DNA of 16,218 nucleotides from Saprospiraceae bacterium (GTDB lineage Bacteria; Bacteroidota; Bacteroidia; Chitinophagales; Saprospiraceae): contig JADKCF010000040.1 of assembly GCA_016714765.1 (NCBI GenBank), positions 1-16,218 on the forward strand, in the 5' to 3' direction. Below, piece by piece: positions 1 to 9,030 of the stretch. Position 1 is the first letter of the stretch. Every line of letters starts with the position of its first letter. A program made the translations under genes and the position numbers. The notes under the pieces were generated by a model that saw only the letters and a list, made by a program, of their open reading frames with translations, was not told where the DNA came from and did no database searches.

Positions 1-185
1 TGTTTGCCATAATCAGCCCGTTTATTTTGCAAAATATCATCGTTGATACGTTTCCCAATCTGCCAAAACAGTAGTGTCAGGACACTATTGGCTTGCGTCG
101 CTATGTGTCGTTTGCTTTGTTCTATCAATAGACTGATGTCACTTAGCAAATCCTTATTTTCCTTACTATTTATCAATTCATTCAT
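1..185 (-). CDS. DUF1016/YhcG-like putative PDDEXK nuclease, N-terminal part (runs off left edge)
   Basis: Reading leftward from the ATG at 185-183 gives 61 uninterrupted codons to the window edge. The translation begins MNELINSKENKDLLSDIS and continues with LTLLFWQIGKRINDDIL and RADYGK, which is the characteristic start of the DUF1016 N-terminal domain (YhcG family; full-length members are about 330-380 residues with a C-terminal PD-(D/E)XK nuclease domain that lies outside this window). The start overlaps the 3' end of hsdM by 8 bases (ATGAATGA), so the two are probably translationally coupled. Genes of this family are often found inside type I restriction-modification loci, between hsdM and hsdS. 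The nuclease half cannot be judged from here. Unlike hsdM and hsdR, the visible part has no frameshift. Confidence 0.85.
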   Translation of the reverse strand, partial: MNELINSKENKDLLSDISLLIEQSKRHIATQANSVLTLLFWQIGKRINDDILQNKRADYGK

Positions 186-1802
186 ACCTCAATCCCTTTA
201 ACTGCTTCTGAATCTCCACCTCCAAAACCCTAGACTCTCCAAAGATCTGATCCAGATTGGCCCGGAAACCTGCCATCTTTGCGTCAAACTCAGCCGCCGT
301 GATATCCACATACTCGATCTTCACATCGAAGTACTGTCCTGCACTGAAGCTGTAGTTTTTCTCTCGGATATCATCATAACTCACCACTACACTAAAATCT
401 TCCACAGCCTGATGTGCATTGAAGGTATGGATGATGCGATCTTCTTCTTCCGGACGTAAGGTCTTTTGGTTTTGCCATCCTTGACCGTCACACCGAGTTT
501 GGACGCATCCATGAGCACGATATCGCCCCTTAGTATTGGCCCTATCCATAAACAAGATAGACACATTCGTACCCGTCGTCGCAAAGATATTGCTCGGCAT
601 ACTCACCACTCCACGCAGCATTTTTTCTTCTACCATACGCTCTCTGATCTTGCGCTCTATGCCACTCTGAGCCGTGATAAATCCCGTAGGCACCACCACA
701 GCGGCACGTCCTTTGGCAGTCATCAGATGCATGATGTGCTGAATAAACATCGGATATATGGCCATACCATCAGGCTTAGCCTTGGGTACATTGGGCGTTC
801 CTGCAAAAACCGTTCGTGGTTTTCTTTACTTTTCGGATCTTCCACATAATCACTAAAGTCGAGTTTAAAGGCGGATTGGACACAATAAAGTCAAACTTTT
901 TGAGCTTGCCATCTCTATCCCTATGATACGGATCGAGCAGCGTATTGCCCTTGATCACATTGGGTATAGAGTGGACCAGATTATTGAGTATCAGATTGAG
1001 CCGCAGCAGATTGGACGATTTTTGAGAGATGTCCTGACTGTAGATCGTACATTTGTCTTCACCGATGGCATGTGCCAGGTTCATCAGCAAGGTACCCGAT
1101 CCACCCGATGGGTCATAACAAGTGACATTGTGCACAGATTCCGTGACCAGACAAGCTGCCATGATCTTAGCCACCGCATGTGGTGTAAAATATTCGGCAT
1201 ACTTGCCACCACTATTGGTATTGTAATCCTTGATCAGATACTCAAATATCGTCGCAAAAAAATCAAACTTCTCCTTAAATATCTCTTCAAAACTAAAGTT
1301 GACCAGTTTATTGATGATGGCTCGGCAGAATTCATCCCTTTTGTCCGTCACATACTTACTGATGTTTTCGAAAAGCATGATCTTCTCGCCACCATCCGTC
1401 TTCACAGAGAAAATATCATTATTGACCCCTGGCAATATCTAGCAATGTATGATCAAACAACTCAGCAAACCGTGCCTGATTCTGATTTTTTTCAAACAGA
1501 TAGGATATATAATGTTCCGGCTGCAATCGAGCCGTACTTTCACTCAACTGCATGAGTACCATCTCATAATCAGATGGCCCATAAGCTTTGAGCGCTGTCT
1601 CCCATTGATCTGCCTGTGCTATGTTTTTGTCTATCTGCTTGACCTCATAAGCAAACTTATCATTGAGAAATTTGTACAAAAACACCTGAGTGATGATTTT
1701 AAACTCATTACCGTCATTGCCGAGACCATAATTGGCACATACCGATTTGAGATCATCGATAAGGTTCTTGGTCTTTTTTTCAAAATCTATGGTTGGATTC
1801 AT
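178..1802 (-). pseudogene. hsdM: Type I restriction-modification DNA methyltransferase subunit HsdM, multiply frameshifted
   Basis: HsdM is the N6-adenine methyltransferase subunit of a type I restriction-modification enzyme. The first frame (1802 to 1419) is the HsdM N-terminal helical domain, starting MNPTIDFEKKTKNLIDDL. The second frame carries the SAM-binding motif DPSGGSGTLLMNLA and the catalytic NPP motif (SNPP, near 872-883). The third carries the C-terminal part (MFIQHIMHLMTAKGRAAVVV) and ends RYE at 178. Joining the frames gives about 541 codons, normal for the family. Five breaks can be placed, each in a homopolymer: CCCC at 1426-1429, AAA at 867-869, AAAAA at 805-809, CCCC at 526-529 and TTTT at 464-467. 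One base added or removed at each restores the family sequence. The gene is either decayed or mis-sequenced; as written it cannot make a functional enzyme. Confidence 0.9.
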
Positions 1803-1951
1803 TTATTTATTTTTGGCAGTTTGCCATGTTTTAAGTTAAATTTTTTAAAAAAAAACTAAAATTTATGTACAATATTCAATATTCAAGTTCCAAGCTTAAA
1901 ACCCGAAGCGTCACCCCCTTCCATTTTAAGGATGACTGAATGTTGCTTGCA

Positions 1952-1976
1952 AAATTGTGATACGAAATCACAATTT
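1952..1976. repeat. Perfect 10-bp inverted repeat between hsdR and hsdM
   Basis: AAATTGTGAT, a 5-base loop ACGAA, then ATCACAATTT. It lies in the 223-base gap between the hsdR stop (2026) and the hsdM start (1802). On the minus strand the second arm is followed by a T (TTTT in all), so it could be a weak hairpin terminator after hsdR or an operator site before hsdM. A second, imperfect hairpin (CCACAA...TTGTGG, about 1987-2006) lies beside it. No TAnnTTTG promoter element was found in this gap. Confidence 0.5.
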
Positions 1977-2025
1977 AATGAAGGAACCACAAACAACGGC
2001 TTGTGGCTACGAACTTACCTAAAAC

Positions 2026-4624
2026 CTAAGCCACTCTCCCATGAAACTCATTCATATACTCCTTGACAATGATTTGATTGATGGTTTGCGACCTTGCGGC
2101 ATCTAGTGGTAACTCATGTTTGTTTTTCAGCCACTGATCACCAGTCTTATATCATCTTCTCTACAAAACTTTCGTTTTCGAGTATATGGGCGTTCTGTCT
2201 GATTTGTTCATCTATTTCTTTTTTAAGACTTTTCAGTGCATCAAAAAGTTTGCTCTCTCGATCTGTCAATGGATCTTTTTCCATCAGTCGTTTATGGATA
2301 CGAGCATACTTGGAATCCTGATCATATTTAGCTTTGAGCAATTGGTTTTTACGCTCGAGTTCTTTGGCTTTTTCATACACCAATTCGAGTGCTTTGATGT
2401 TTTCCTGCATTTCTTCGCTGGTGATTTCACTCAGATTTTTTTCTTAAACATCCTTTCCAGCTCCTCTCTTAGTGTGAAAAACGGGATCATTCGGGTCGAA
2501 ATTACCACCTAATGTTGAGAAAATCCTTCTGCATTTGTGGTATCATATTGAAAAAGCACATCCTGGATATGCTGTATATCCTGATCTATTTCTACTTTAG
2601 TTTTGAATAATTGGGAATAATGTTCTGCTTCACTGCCGAGCTCACGTTGCAATTCGTCAAAATAATCCCTATTTGTCTTGTCAAATTCACTTTTAGCAAC
2701 ATATTGTACACAAAGAGCAAATCTATTTTACCGTGTTTAAAATCTTCTATCAAATCTTCGCGTTCCAGCTTTGATCCTGCATCATGTAGTATAAGTGCCG
2801 CTGAGGTCACCTTGTTTTGGTTTGCAATTTTAGCTCTATATGGTCCTATCGGATCCGCTGCTATATTTGATACTTCATCTTTGTCAGATAGAATTGCATA
2901 CGTATGATCAAATATTTCTTTAAGTTTTTCAGCCTGCTCTGATGAATCACAGATCACCATGGCCCGATATTCTGATCACCAGTTGTTAGCCTGAATTTTT
3001 CAAAATCACTTACGATATATTCCAAGATTGGTTCTTACGAACTTCGCATCTGCATATATTTCTTTGCGATTGCTTTGGCCCTTTATGACATTGAATTCAT
3101 CTATTATTTTCTTAAGTTCAAAATGATATTTTGTTTCGATCTCTTCCCTGATCAATCGCAAAGTGTATCCATCAGCAATAGATGCATTGTAATAATACTT
3201 GTGGATGTAATCGCCAAACAAGGCCCTGGAGTTATATTCATCACCGAGCAAAGGAGTTCCTGTCAAGCCAATCTTGATGGCATTGGTATCAGATTCTTTA
3301 AGATTAGCCAGAAAGCTTCCTTTGGGATTGTAGCTGCGATGTACCTCGTCCAGAAAATATATACGCTGCACATTTATGTTGTAATCCTTTTTGGAAGCCA
3401 CATCAGGATCATTCCTCAAATTTATGGAATATTCACCACCGTGACCCCAGGTTTGCCTGAACTATTATGTATCACTGTGGTCATTTTCAAGTCTTTACAA
3501 ATGCTTCTTTGGATTGAATCTTATGAACCACCAATCCACGACTATTAAATCTTTTGATGCTTGTACCAACAAATCCAAACGATCTACTATGAATAAAAGT
3601 TCAGGCACAATGCCTCTATTCCTAAAATAATGGGTAAGATATTTGACATTATAATAAGCTAATGCTGCTTTGCCACTGCTCTGTGTGTGCCAGATGATGC
3701 CATTTTTCACACCTTCATTCAGCTTATTTTCTATGGCTTTGGTAGGAAGAGCCGTGGATACCGTATGATGTGTTTTTTTCCAATCCATTTTCGCCTTTCA
3801 CGTATGCCAATCCATATCGTATCATAAAGGAAAGACGCTTCTTCTGGAACAATGAATTGAATATCTTATGGGTAGGACTTTCCGGATTTTTATTGGTAAT
3901 AAACTCAGGAGAATGTTTAATGCTTATGAGATTATTATCAGCAAGTATGTTGCTTTCTGTTTCATCAGAGAGCTGTTCTCAGTAGGTAGATAAATCAAAA
4001 ATGGATACTTCCTGAAAAATTAAACTTAACTTTGCCATACGCGGTGGTGGTATAAAATGCGCTCTTGCAATGGTTGTAAACCTTCATCATCATACGGCAT
4101 ATTATTAGAAAACACCATCATCTGAGTCAGATTGACAAACTTCCTAAACTTCTTATTTCGAAATCTAGACTCCATCCTTTTGTATTCCGCTTGAATACCA
4201 TCAAGATTATTGGGCTTTTTGACTTCTATGAATACCAAAGGCAATCCATTGATCAGTATAGTGATATCCGGTCTAAATTCTTCATCACCATTGATACAGG
4301 GCAATTCTGTGACTACTTGTAATTTATTGTTACTGAAATCGTCAAAATCAATAATCTTTGGACCAGTTTCAGCGGTAAGCATCTCATAAAAACTTTTGCC
4401 CAAATCTTCATTGTCCAACGACAGGGTAAGTTTATCATACAGTAATTTAATCTCTCCAGTTTCCATTTCCGGATTAAGAGCATGAATACTTTCAGAAAAA
4501 TGGATGTAAATATATGGTGTTCAGCATCCCAGGTTGCCTTACCTAAAGACAACACTCAAAAACCCAACTTGCATAAGTGCAAAATTGCAGGGAGTTTCAC
4601 TCTGGAATCTTCATTAAAAGCCAT
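2026..4624 (-). pseudogene. hsdR: Type I restriction endonuclease subunit HsdR, heavily frameshifted
   Basis: HsdR is the ATP-dependent DNA translocase/nuclease subunit of a type I restriction enzyme. Start ATG at 4624 reads MAFNEDSRVKLPAILHLCKLG, the usual beginning of this subfamily. Then come the HSDR_N nuclease domain (EEFRPDITILINGLPL then VFIEVKKPN, a PD-(D/E)XK fold), a Walker A region (HTQSSGKAALAYY, 3655-3693), the helicase motif II FLDEVHRSYN (about 3322-3351), motif III GLTGTP, the second RecA-like domain (GKIDLLFVYNMLL, about 2670-2710) and a C-terminal helical part ending VKEYMNEFHGRVA with TAG at 2026-2028. At least ten frame changes or in-frame stops occur across 2.6 kb. The Walker A sequence reads SSGKA where GSGKT is usual, a change that indels do not explain. 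Placed breaks lie near 4550, 4500, 4060, 4020, 3775, 3740, 3530, 3430, 2690 and 2143. Confidence 0.88.
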
Positions 4625-4700
4625 GCTTGGTTGATATTTTTTAAAATCACAATTACACAGTCAATTTCACTTAAAAAACACCTGTGTTTCCTTTCATTGG

Positions 4701-4731
4701 CAAATATAAAAAATTTTCTCTTTTGAGCAAA
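4701..4731 (-). promoter_or_regulatory. Bacteroidota-type promoter for hsdR
   Basis: On the minus strand TTTG (4731-4728) is followed after exactly 19 bases by TATATTTG (4708-4701). This matches the Bacteroidota sigma-factor consensus TTTG-N19-TAnnTTTG at every fixed position. Transcription would start near 4696, leaving a leader of about 70 bases before the hsdR ATG at 4624. Confidence 0.75.
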
Positions 4732-5468
4732 CTGATATATAAATAATCCTTTTTATTGCCATCCTCCGGCACACTGCCTTCCTTCATTCATTCTGTTTGC
4801 AACATTTCACGATGTTCCCATTTCGCTGCACTCCATTCACTCATACAGTCAGAGAGCCTCGGTGGCTGATCGTGTTATACTGAGCCTGTCGAAGTACCGA
4901 GAAGCAGAGTCGAAGTCCCCGCAGCATGCCTGTGAAGCCCGTAGCGGCTTCAAGTATCTCCGTCACTCCATTTCACTCAGGCTATACAATTTTCTTTTCG
5001 CAAGCAGCCATGATTTTTATTGGCCTTAATGGGCCTCCAAATTCATTTGGAGCATAAAAAAACCTGTAAATTCATTTGCCGGAATCCCATCATGGCCACG
5101 CCTGCTCCATTCCATACCTCCTAATCGTTCCATTAGTTGGCTGAGCGCAGAGCATCGGAGTCGAAGCCCGTTCCTACTATACCCATGCTTTTCAGCTCTG
5201 CTCTTTCCTCGCCCCACCATGCTCCACTTCATACTGCGGCTACGCTAAACTTATTTGTCGGGTGCTTGCTCCATTTGCATTTCGCTGCGTTCACCCTTTT
5301 ACAGGTAAAGCGGCATACTGTCTCAGCCATAGACCATCCTGGCTCTGCCACTGACTTTGCTCATATCGTACAGCTGTTCAGAGTGTGCCTAACTTTTATC
5401 CCACCCATATACACACAGTCCAGCTGTCCGCTATCTCCGGCTCAACACTTCAGTGGCAGAGACGCAGT

Positions 5469-5589
5469 TACAGAGTATAAGCCATATAGCCCAGTACCGT
5501 AGCTTGCAGCTACTATATGCCACATATCTCCACCTTGCAGGTAGTATATAATGTCATATTTCTGGTCATTATGGCTCATATACTCTGTA
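5469..5589. repeat. Long-range inverted repeat TACAGAGTATA
   Basis: TACAGAGTATAAGCC (5469-5483) is matched in reverse complement by GGCTCATATACTCTGTA (5573-5589), with a 2-base bulge. The arms enclose about 90 bases that contain smaller hairpins such as TAGC-TTGCA-GCTA. No coding frame spans it convincingly. Confidence 0.45.
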
Positions 5590-5723
5590 GTACTGTGCTC
5601 CGGGATGGCGGCTATGGCTGGCAGTATTTCCGGTGCTTCCTGTGCCTGGTACAGCATGCCCACTCCCGCAATGCTATCTCAAGCATCCTGGATCATTCAC
5701 CGCACCTCCTTTTTATTTGTTTT

Positions 5724-5922
5724 GTGGCAGCCATGAGGGTGCATCTGCTGGCATAGCCGCTTGGAGTCAGATCATACCCACCACCAACACACATCAAGTT
5801 CCAAAATCAACTCTCAACCTTCTAAACATTCTCCACCTTCTAAACCTTAACCTTAATCTCAACCTTAATCTCCCCTTCTGTCTCCAGACTACTCCTATGC
5901 TCAGCAGATGCACCGCTGCCAC
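5724..5922. repeat. Inverted repeat of about 21 bp flanking 151 bp
   Basis: The left arm (5724-5750) is GTGGCAGC, six extra bases CATGAG, then GGTGCATCTGCTG. The right arm (5902-5922) is the reverse complement without those six bases: CAGCAGATGCACC then GCTGCCAC. The enclosed 151 bases include AACCTTAA-type low-complexity sequence and no gene. It could be the ends of a small non-autonomous element or a large stem. Confidence 0.5.
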
Positions 5923-6150
5923 TGTGAATTCTTACTTTATAGTTTGGCTCCTTCCAGGAGCCTGTTTTCTAAGGCATATTCAAGGCTGAGGGCTCTTTTA
6001 CCTGTTTTTTAATGTGTTTTTTGGGAGGAAAGCCACTTTATTTTAGAAAACCATTTATATTTGTCCTTGGAAAATAAGCTTCTGAAAGTAATGGCTATTT
6101 TCTTAATGATTCTATGCATAGAATGGTTTTGTTGAATTTAGTTGCGTGAT

Positions 6151-6181
6151 TTTGAAAAGTAAAGTCAATGTAGTAATCTTT
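6151..6181 (+). promoter_or_regulatory. Candidate Bacteroidota promoter for the BNR/T9SS gene
   Basis: TTTG (6151-6154), a 19-base spacer, then TAATCTTT (6174-6181), two mismatches from TAnnTTTG. It ends 22 bases before the ATG at 6204. The same TAATCTTT element occurs before the other secreted-protein gene at 9031. Confidence 0.4.
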
Positions 6182-6203
6182 AATTTTTTTAATAAATAAA
6201 TTT

Positions 6204-7429
6204 ATGAAAAAGTGTTTTGTAAAAAACTTTAGTATTAGGCCTATTGCTAATATTACAGATATCTGTTTTAAGTGCCCAGTGGACAAAAATTGATGACCAG
6301 TCACTTGACCTACGTACAATATTAAGTAATAATTTTGACACAGGAATCATAATTGGTTGGTCGAGTAAGCTGGGAAATGTCATTAGTAGAGATGAAGGTG
6401 TTTCTTTCCAAAAATTTAAATCATCTATTTCGCCTTACTCATATTACATTGATAAAGATACAATTTATGTTGGTGGTTACTACAACAAAGTCGAGTACAC
6501 TACAGACTATGGATTAACATTTAAAGATATTACCACTTCAGAAATTAAAGATAAGGGAGTTAAATGTTTTGCAAAATATGATAACAATACACTACTTGTC
6601 GGAACTATAAGAAATGGTATTTATGCATACAATAAATCAACAGGAACTTGGTTGAACATTGGTCATAAAGGACAAGAAATTAGTTCTATACTTGTTAAAG
6701 ATAATTTCATATTTGCTGCTGTCGAATACCAAGACGTTTCGAAGTCAAATGATTTTGGAAAAACTTGGACAAATGTTATATACACTAACAATAATCCTGC
6801 TACCAATTTAATTAATTATAAAGGTAATATAATAATGTCTACTATTGGGACAGGCATAAATATCTTTTGATAATGGGGCTAATTGGAAGCCTTTAGACTC
6901 TGGGGTATCGGGAGTACCTTATACTGGTAATAATTTAGTATTATCTAAAGATCTTAAACACTTATTTATGGTTGGTTATGGTGAAGGTGTTTATTATTTT
7001 AATAATGAATTAAATAAATGGGAAGATATAAATAAGGATTTACCTTTAAGTAAAAGAGGAGAAGATATTGCAATTTCAGGAAATAAAATATTTGTTGACG
7101 TATTTCCAGTCCAATTTGACAACACATCTTTTATATATTCATTAAATATTAGTGACAAAATATCATCCTTGACCGATGGATCAGCAAATTCTGATAAAAT
7201 TAAAGTTTTTCCAAACCCATCATCTAGTACCTTAAATATTACACTATCATCACAAAATATTGATGCAATATTTTATATTTATGATAGCGATTTTAGGTTA
7301 ATAAAGAATTTCAAATCTGATAACTCAAATTTTATTCCTTTGGATATTTCATCTTTTAAACAAGGTACTTATTTAATACAAACTGTATTAAATCAAAAAT
7401 CCTATTATAATACTTTTGTCAAAATCTAA
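6204..7429 (+). pseudogene. Secreted BNR/sialidase-like repeat protein with type IX sorting domain, frameshifted
   Basis: ATG at 6204 opens MKKCFV; dropping one A from the run AAAAAA (6221-6226) joins it to KTLVLGLLLILQISVLSAQ, a typical signal peptide. The body has BNR-like beta-propeller repeats (TTDYGLTFKDI, SKSNDFGKTWTNV, SFDNGANWKPL). A second frame change near 6860-6866 is needed to join the segment ending IGTGIN to the one starting ISFDNGANW. The last 80 residues start near KIKVFPNPSSSTLNITL and end TYLIQTVLNQKSYYNTFVKI, a type A C-terminal sorting domain of the type IX secretion system, so the protein would be exported and surface-anchored or released. Joined length is about 408 residues. 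The binding target is unknown; BNR repeats do not by themselves imply sialidase activity. Confidence 0.8.
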
Positions 7430-8059
7430 TTTGCTTTTTAATTACAAGTTTTACACTATTGATTTATTTATAAATAATTCAAGAATTCATATTAGATGGT
7501 TACAAGATAAACCGATCAGCAAAGATATGCGCACCTTATTTTGTAAAGATCGGTGCCTACGGTTTTGGCCAAAAATATATATACACCTCCATCTTAGGTA
7601 TATATTTTAGTCCAAAAATCTTGACAAAAACGCCCCACTGATTATTTGCTGCTTATCGGTTTTTATTTATGATAATCCATGTTTTGGGGGCACCAGTCAC
7701 CCGAAAAACGCAACTAGTATCAAGTATCACAAGTATCAAATGTATGTGAAAAAAACTTGATGATACCTTGATACCTGTAGAAATTTTCTATTAAGCTACC
7801 AACACTCAAAGTTCAAAATTACTCAACTCCATATCAAATGATCCCCCAATCAAATGATCACCAATAAATAGCTGCAGTTGTAAACCCGCCCGCTTTTCTA
7901 CCACACAAAACAGATACAAAGTTAGCTACGGGAACTGAAACGTGTATGGTCCACTACGTTCTCCACCATACACTTATTCATTCCCTCACGCTGTCAGGTA
8001 TCCGTTAGTATGGTCGAGTTGGCTGTACACTTAGTTTTTCATTTTATATCTTACTTATT
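7430..8059. other. Gene-free region of 630 bases with small repeats
   Basis: No credible gene is present. It contains an imperfect inverted pair AAACCGATCAGCAAA (7509-7523) and TTTGCTGCTTATCGGTTT (7645-7662), an inner AAAATATATA/TATATATTTT pair (near 7574-7610), the AGTATCA repeat cluster (7716-7775), and GTGTATGG/CCATACAC (about 7941-7972). Otherwise I see nothing interpretable. Confidence 0.55.
7716..7775. repeat. Cluster of AGTATCA heptamers in both orientations
   Basis: AGTATCA occurs directly at 7716-7722, 7723-7729 and 7732-7738. The reverse-complement word TGATAC follows at 7761-7766 and 7769-7774. The two groups could pair as a hairpin (GTATCAAG with CTTGATAC) or serve as protein-binding sites. 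They lie about 300 bases before the gene at 8060. Confidence 0.6.
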
Positions 8060-8377
8060 ATGACATATTTATCAGATACCGTTTCAGTTTTTGAGACCGG
8101 CTCACTATTTATGACATCTACAGTATTCGGAGCTACTTGTGAGCATCGGCCTTTTGCATCATTTATTCACAGTTGTGTAGCACGACACCAGTCCGGAGAT
8201 TGGGGCGATTGCTGCACGGATGATGCTGCCCTTAATGATGCTGCCCTGCAGGATGGTGGCAGGCTCTTTTCTGTATATCATATACCTGCAGGTCTTTATG
8301 GTTTGGAGAGTAAGCTCTGGATCATCACAGAGCATGACCGGTCTGCCACCACGGTGCTCTTTCCATCAGAGTATTGA
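8060..8377 (+). CDS. Small GDWG-motif protein of an uncharacterised plasmid/accessory-associated family
   Basis: A 105-residue intact protein with no signal peptide or membrane segment. Its second half carries the family signature: RHQSGDWGD (about residues 42-50), ND-AALQDGGRLFSVY, and LWIITEHDRSATTVLFPSEY at the C-terminus. Similar small proteins are common on plasmids and accessory regions of many bacteria and are often labelled plasmid-related protein or, misleadingly, type I restriction endonuclease subunit M; I know of no established function, and the family name is from memory. An intrinsic terminator follows at 8391, then a diverged paralogue at 8457, so this gene has its own transcription unit. 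Base composition is richer in GC than the secreted-protein genes on either side, consistent with a different origin. Confidence 0.75.
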   Translation: MTYLSDTVSVFETGSLFMTSTVFGATCEHRPFASFIHSCVARHQSGDWGDCCTDDAALNDAALQDGGRLFSVYHIPAGLYGLESKLWIITEHDRSATTVLFPSEY

Positions 8378-8390
8378 GGCTGGCGCTTTC

Positions 8391-8421
8391 ATAGCCTTGG
8401 TCTCTGACCAGGGCTATTTTA
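8391..8421 (+). terminator. Intrinsic terminator after the first GDWG-family gene
   Basis: ATAGCCTTGGTC, loop TCT, GACCAGGGCTAT: a 12-bp stem with one G-U pair, followed by TTTTA (hairpin bases 8391-8417). It is nearly identical to the terminator at 8792. Confidence 0.85.
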
Positions 8422-8456
8422 TTCATCTTATTTTTTCACTTCTTAAATTTTTACTT

Positions 8457-8782
8457 ATGAGAGCACCATTAGCATTTCCTTCACTTCCATTTGATCCGGG
8501 TACCATCATTTTTAGTCAGGGTATCAGATGCGCTTTGGTTTGATCCACAGATTTACGTCCATTTTAGATCATGTGCTTGAGTGTCACATTGCCACAGATT
8601 TTGGCATTGTTACCAGAGCCATGAGATTTGATAATGTTTTGGCTGCATTACTGGAGACTGGCCAGCTCACATCCAGATATTGCCTCCATCATCATATTTG
8701 TCATCCAGAGACCGGTATCATTATTACTACACATCTGGATGAGCATACCACTACTATCAGGTTTGCCGGTGAGCAGGAGTAG
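8457..8782 (+). pseudogene. Second, diverged GDWG-family paralogue, frameshifted
   Basis: ATG at 8457 gives MRAPLAFPSLPFDPGTIIFSQ, which stops at 8543. The family body continues in another frame from about 8528 to the TAG at 8780-8782: CHIATDFGIVTRAMRFDNVL, then LTSRY and IIITTHLDEHTTTIRFAGEQE. These line up with the neighbour's RHQSGDWGD, LFSVY and LWIITEHDRSATTVLFP, so the two genes are old paralogues. A short stretch in the third frame (VSDALWFDPQIYVH, about 8521-8563) may belong between them, implying two single-base indels. Alternatively the 84-residue frame starting at the 8528 ATG is expressed alone. GDWG has become TDFG here. Confidence 0.62.
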
Positions 8783-8791
8783 TATATTTTG

Positions 8792-8824
8792 ATAGCCTTG
8801 GTCTTTGACCAGGGCTATTTTTTT
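8792..8824 (+). terminator. Intrinsic terminator after the second GDWG-family gene
   Basis: ATAGCCTTGGTC, loop TTT, GACCAGGGCTAT followed by a run of seven T (8818-8824). It differs from the terminator at 8391 by one loop base, suggesting that gene and terminator were duplicated together. Confidence 0.88.
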
Positions 8825-8845
8825 AAAGGTTGCATCATAATGGCA

Positions 8846-8864
8846 TTGCAATTTCTAATTGCAA
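8846..8864. repeat. Perfect 8-bp palindrome TTGCAATT-TCT-AATTGCAA
   Basis: It lies just after the second terminator and about 165 bases before the next gene. It has no T-run, so an operator or chance palindrome is more likely than a terminator. Confidence 0.4.
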
Positions 8865-8979
8865 ATATCCATCGGTCAATGCATCTTCATCAAAATTCAC
8901 CGAATCTTTGAAATAATTGATTAAATTTGTTGCGCTTTTAGAAAATTAGTTGAAATAGTTTTAAATAGTGGCCAATTAG

Positions 8980-9010
8980 TCTGTACTTTATTAAATGTAA
9001 AATAATCTTT
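8980..9010 (+). promoter_or_regulatory. Candidate promoter for the WG-repeat-like gene
   Basis: TCTG (8980-8983), a 19-base spacer and TAATCTTT (9003-9010), 20 bases before the ATG at 9031. One mismatch lies in the upstream box and two in the downstream box relative to TTTG-N19-TAnnTTTG. The downstream box is identical to the candidate at 6174. Confidence 0.35.
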
Positions 9011-9030
9011 ATCAAAAAAAAATTGAAAAA

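Larger units (their letters stand above)
4732..6150. other. Long non-coding or decayed region, GC-rich relative to neighbours
   Basis: No reading frame here looks like a real protein on either strand; the longest open frames are low-complexity and match nothing recognised. Base composition is visibly richer in G and C than the flanking AT-rich genes. It holds recurring words: CACTCCATTTCACTCA (4964-4979) and the related CTCCATTCACTCA (4831-4843), TTTCGCTGC (near 4821 and 5281), and GTCGAAG tokens near 4890, 4912 and 5160, which resemble intergenic repeats scattered through Bacteroidota genomes. Hairpins include TGAAGCC/GGCTTCA (4933-4952) and CTCCAAA/TTTGGAG (about 5035-5052). A run of AACCTTAA/TCTCAACC words spans about 5815-5875. 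The sequence may be decayed mobile DNA or contain an unrecognised structured RNA. Confidence 0.5.

Noticed and set aside
95..115. GTCGCTATGTGTCGTTTGC resembles the TGTCGC arm-site motif
   Set aside because: It lies in the coding part of the DUF1016 gene, lacks the full 10-base motif and has no regular spacing; chance similarity is likelier than an element end.
923..1555. Long plus-strand open frame opposite hsdM
   Set aside because: It is the antisense shadow of hsdM, whose motifs are clear on the minus strand.
1814..1826. TGGCA-GTT-TGCCA palindrome just before hsdM
   Set aside because: Only five base pairs and AT-rich context; possible operator but too short to list as a feature.
5030..5060. 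CTCCAAA/TTTGGAG hairpin followed by A-rich sequence as a terminator
   Set aside because: The tail is A rather than T in the plus direction, and no T-run follows on the minus strand; no gene ends nearby.
5137..5502. Open frame of 121 codons on the plus strand
   Set aside because: Composition is irregular, no domain is recognisable, and it lies in the repeat-rich non-coding block with other equally long frames overlapping it.
5442..5663. Open frame of 73 codons on the minus strand
   Set aside because: It overlaps competing frames on the other strand and covers one inverted repeat; nothing resembles a known protein.
5815..5875. Repeating AACCTTAA/TCTCAACC words as a possible CRISPR or satellite
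   Set aside because: Units are too short and irregular, with no spacers; simple low-complexity sequence.
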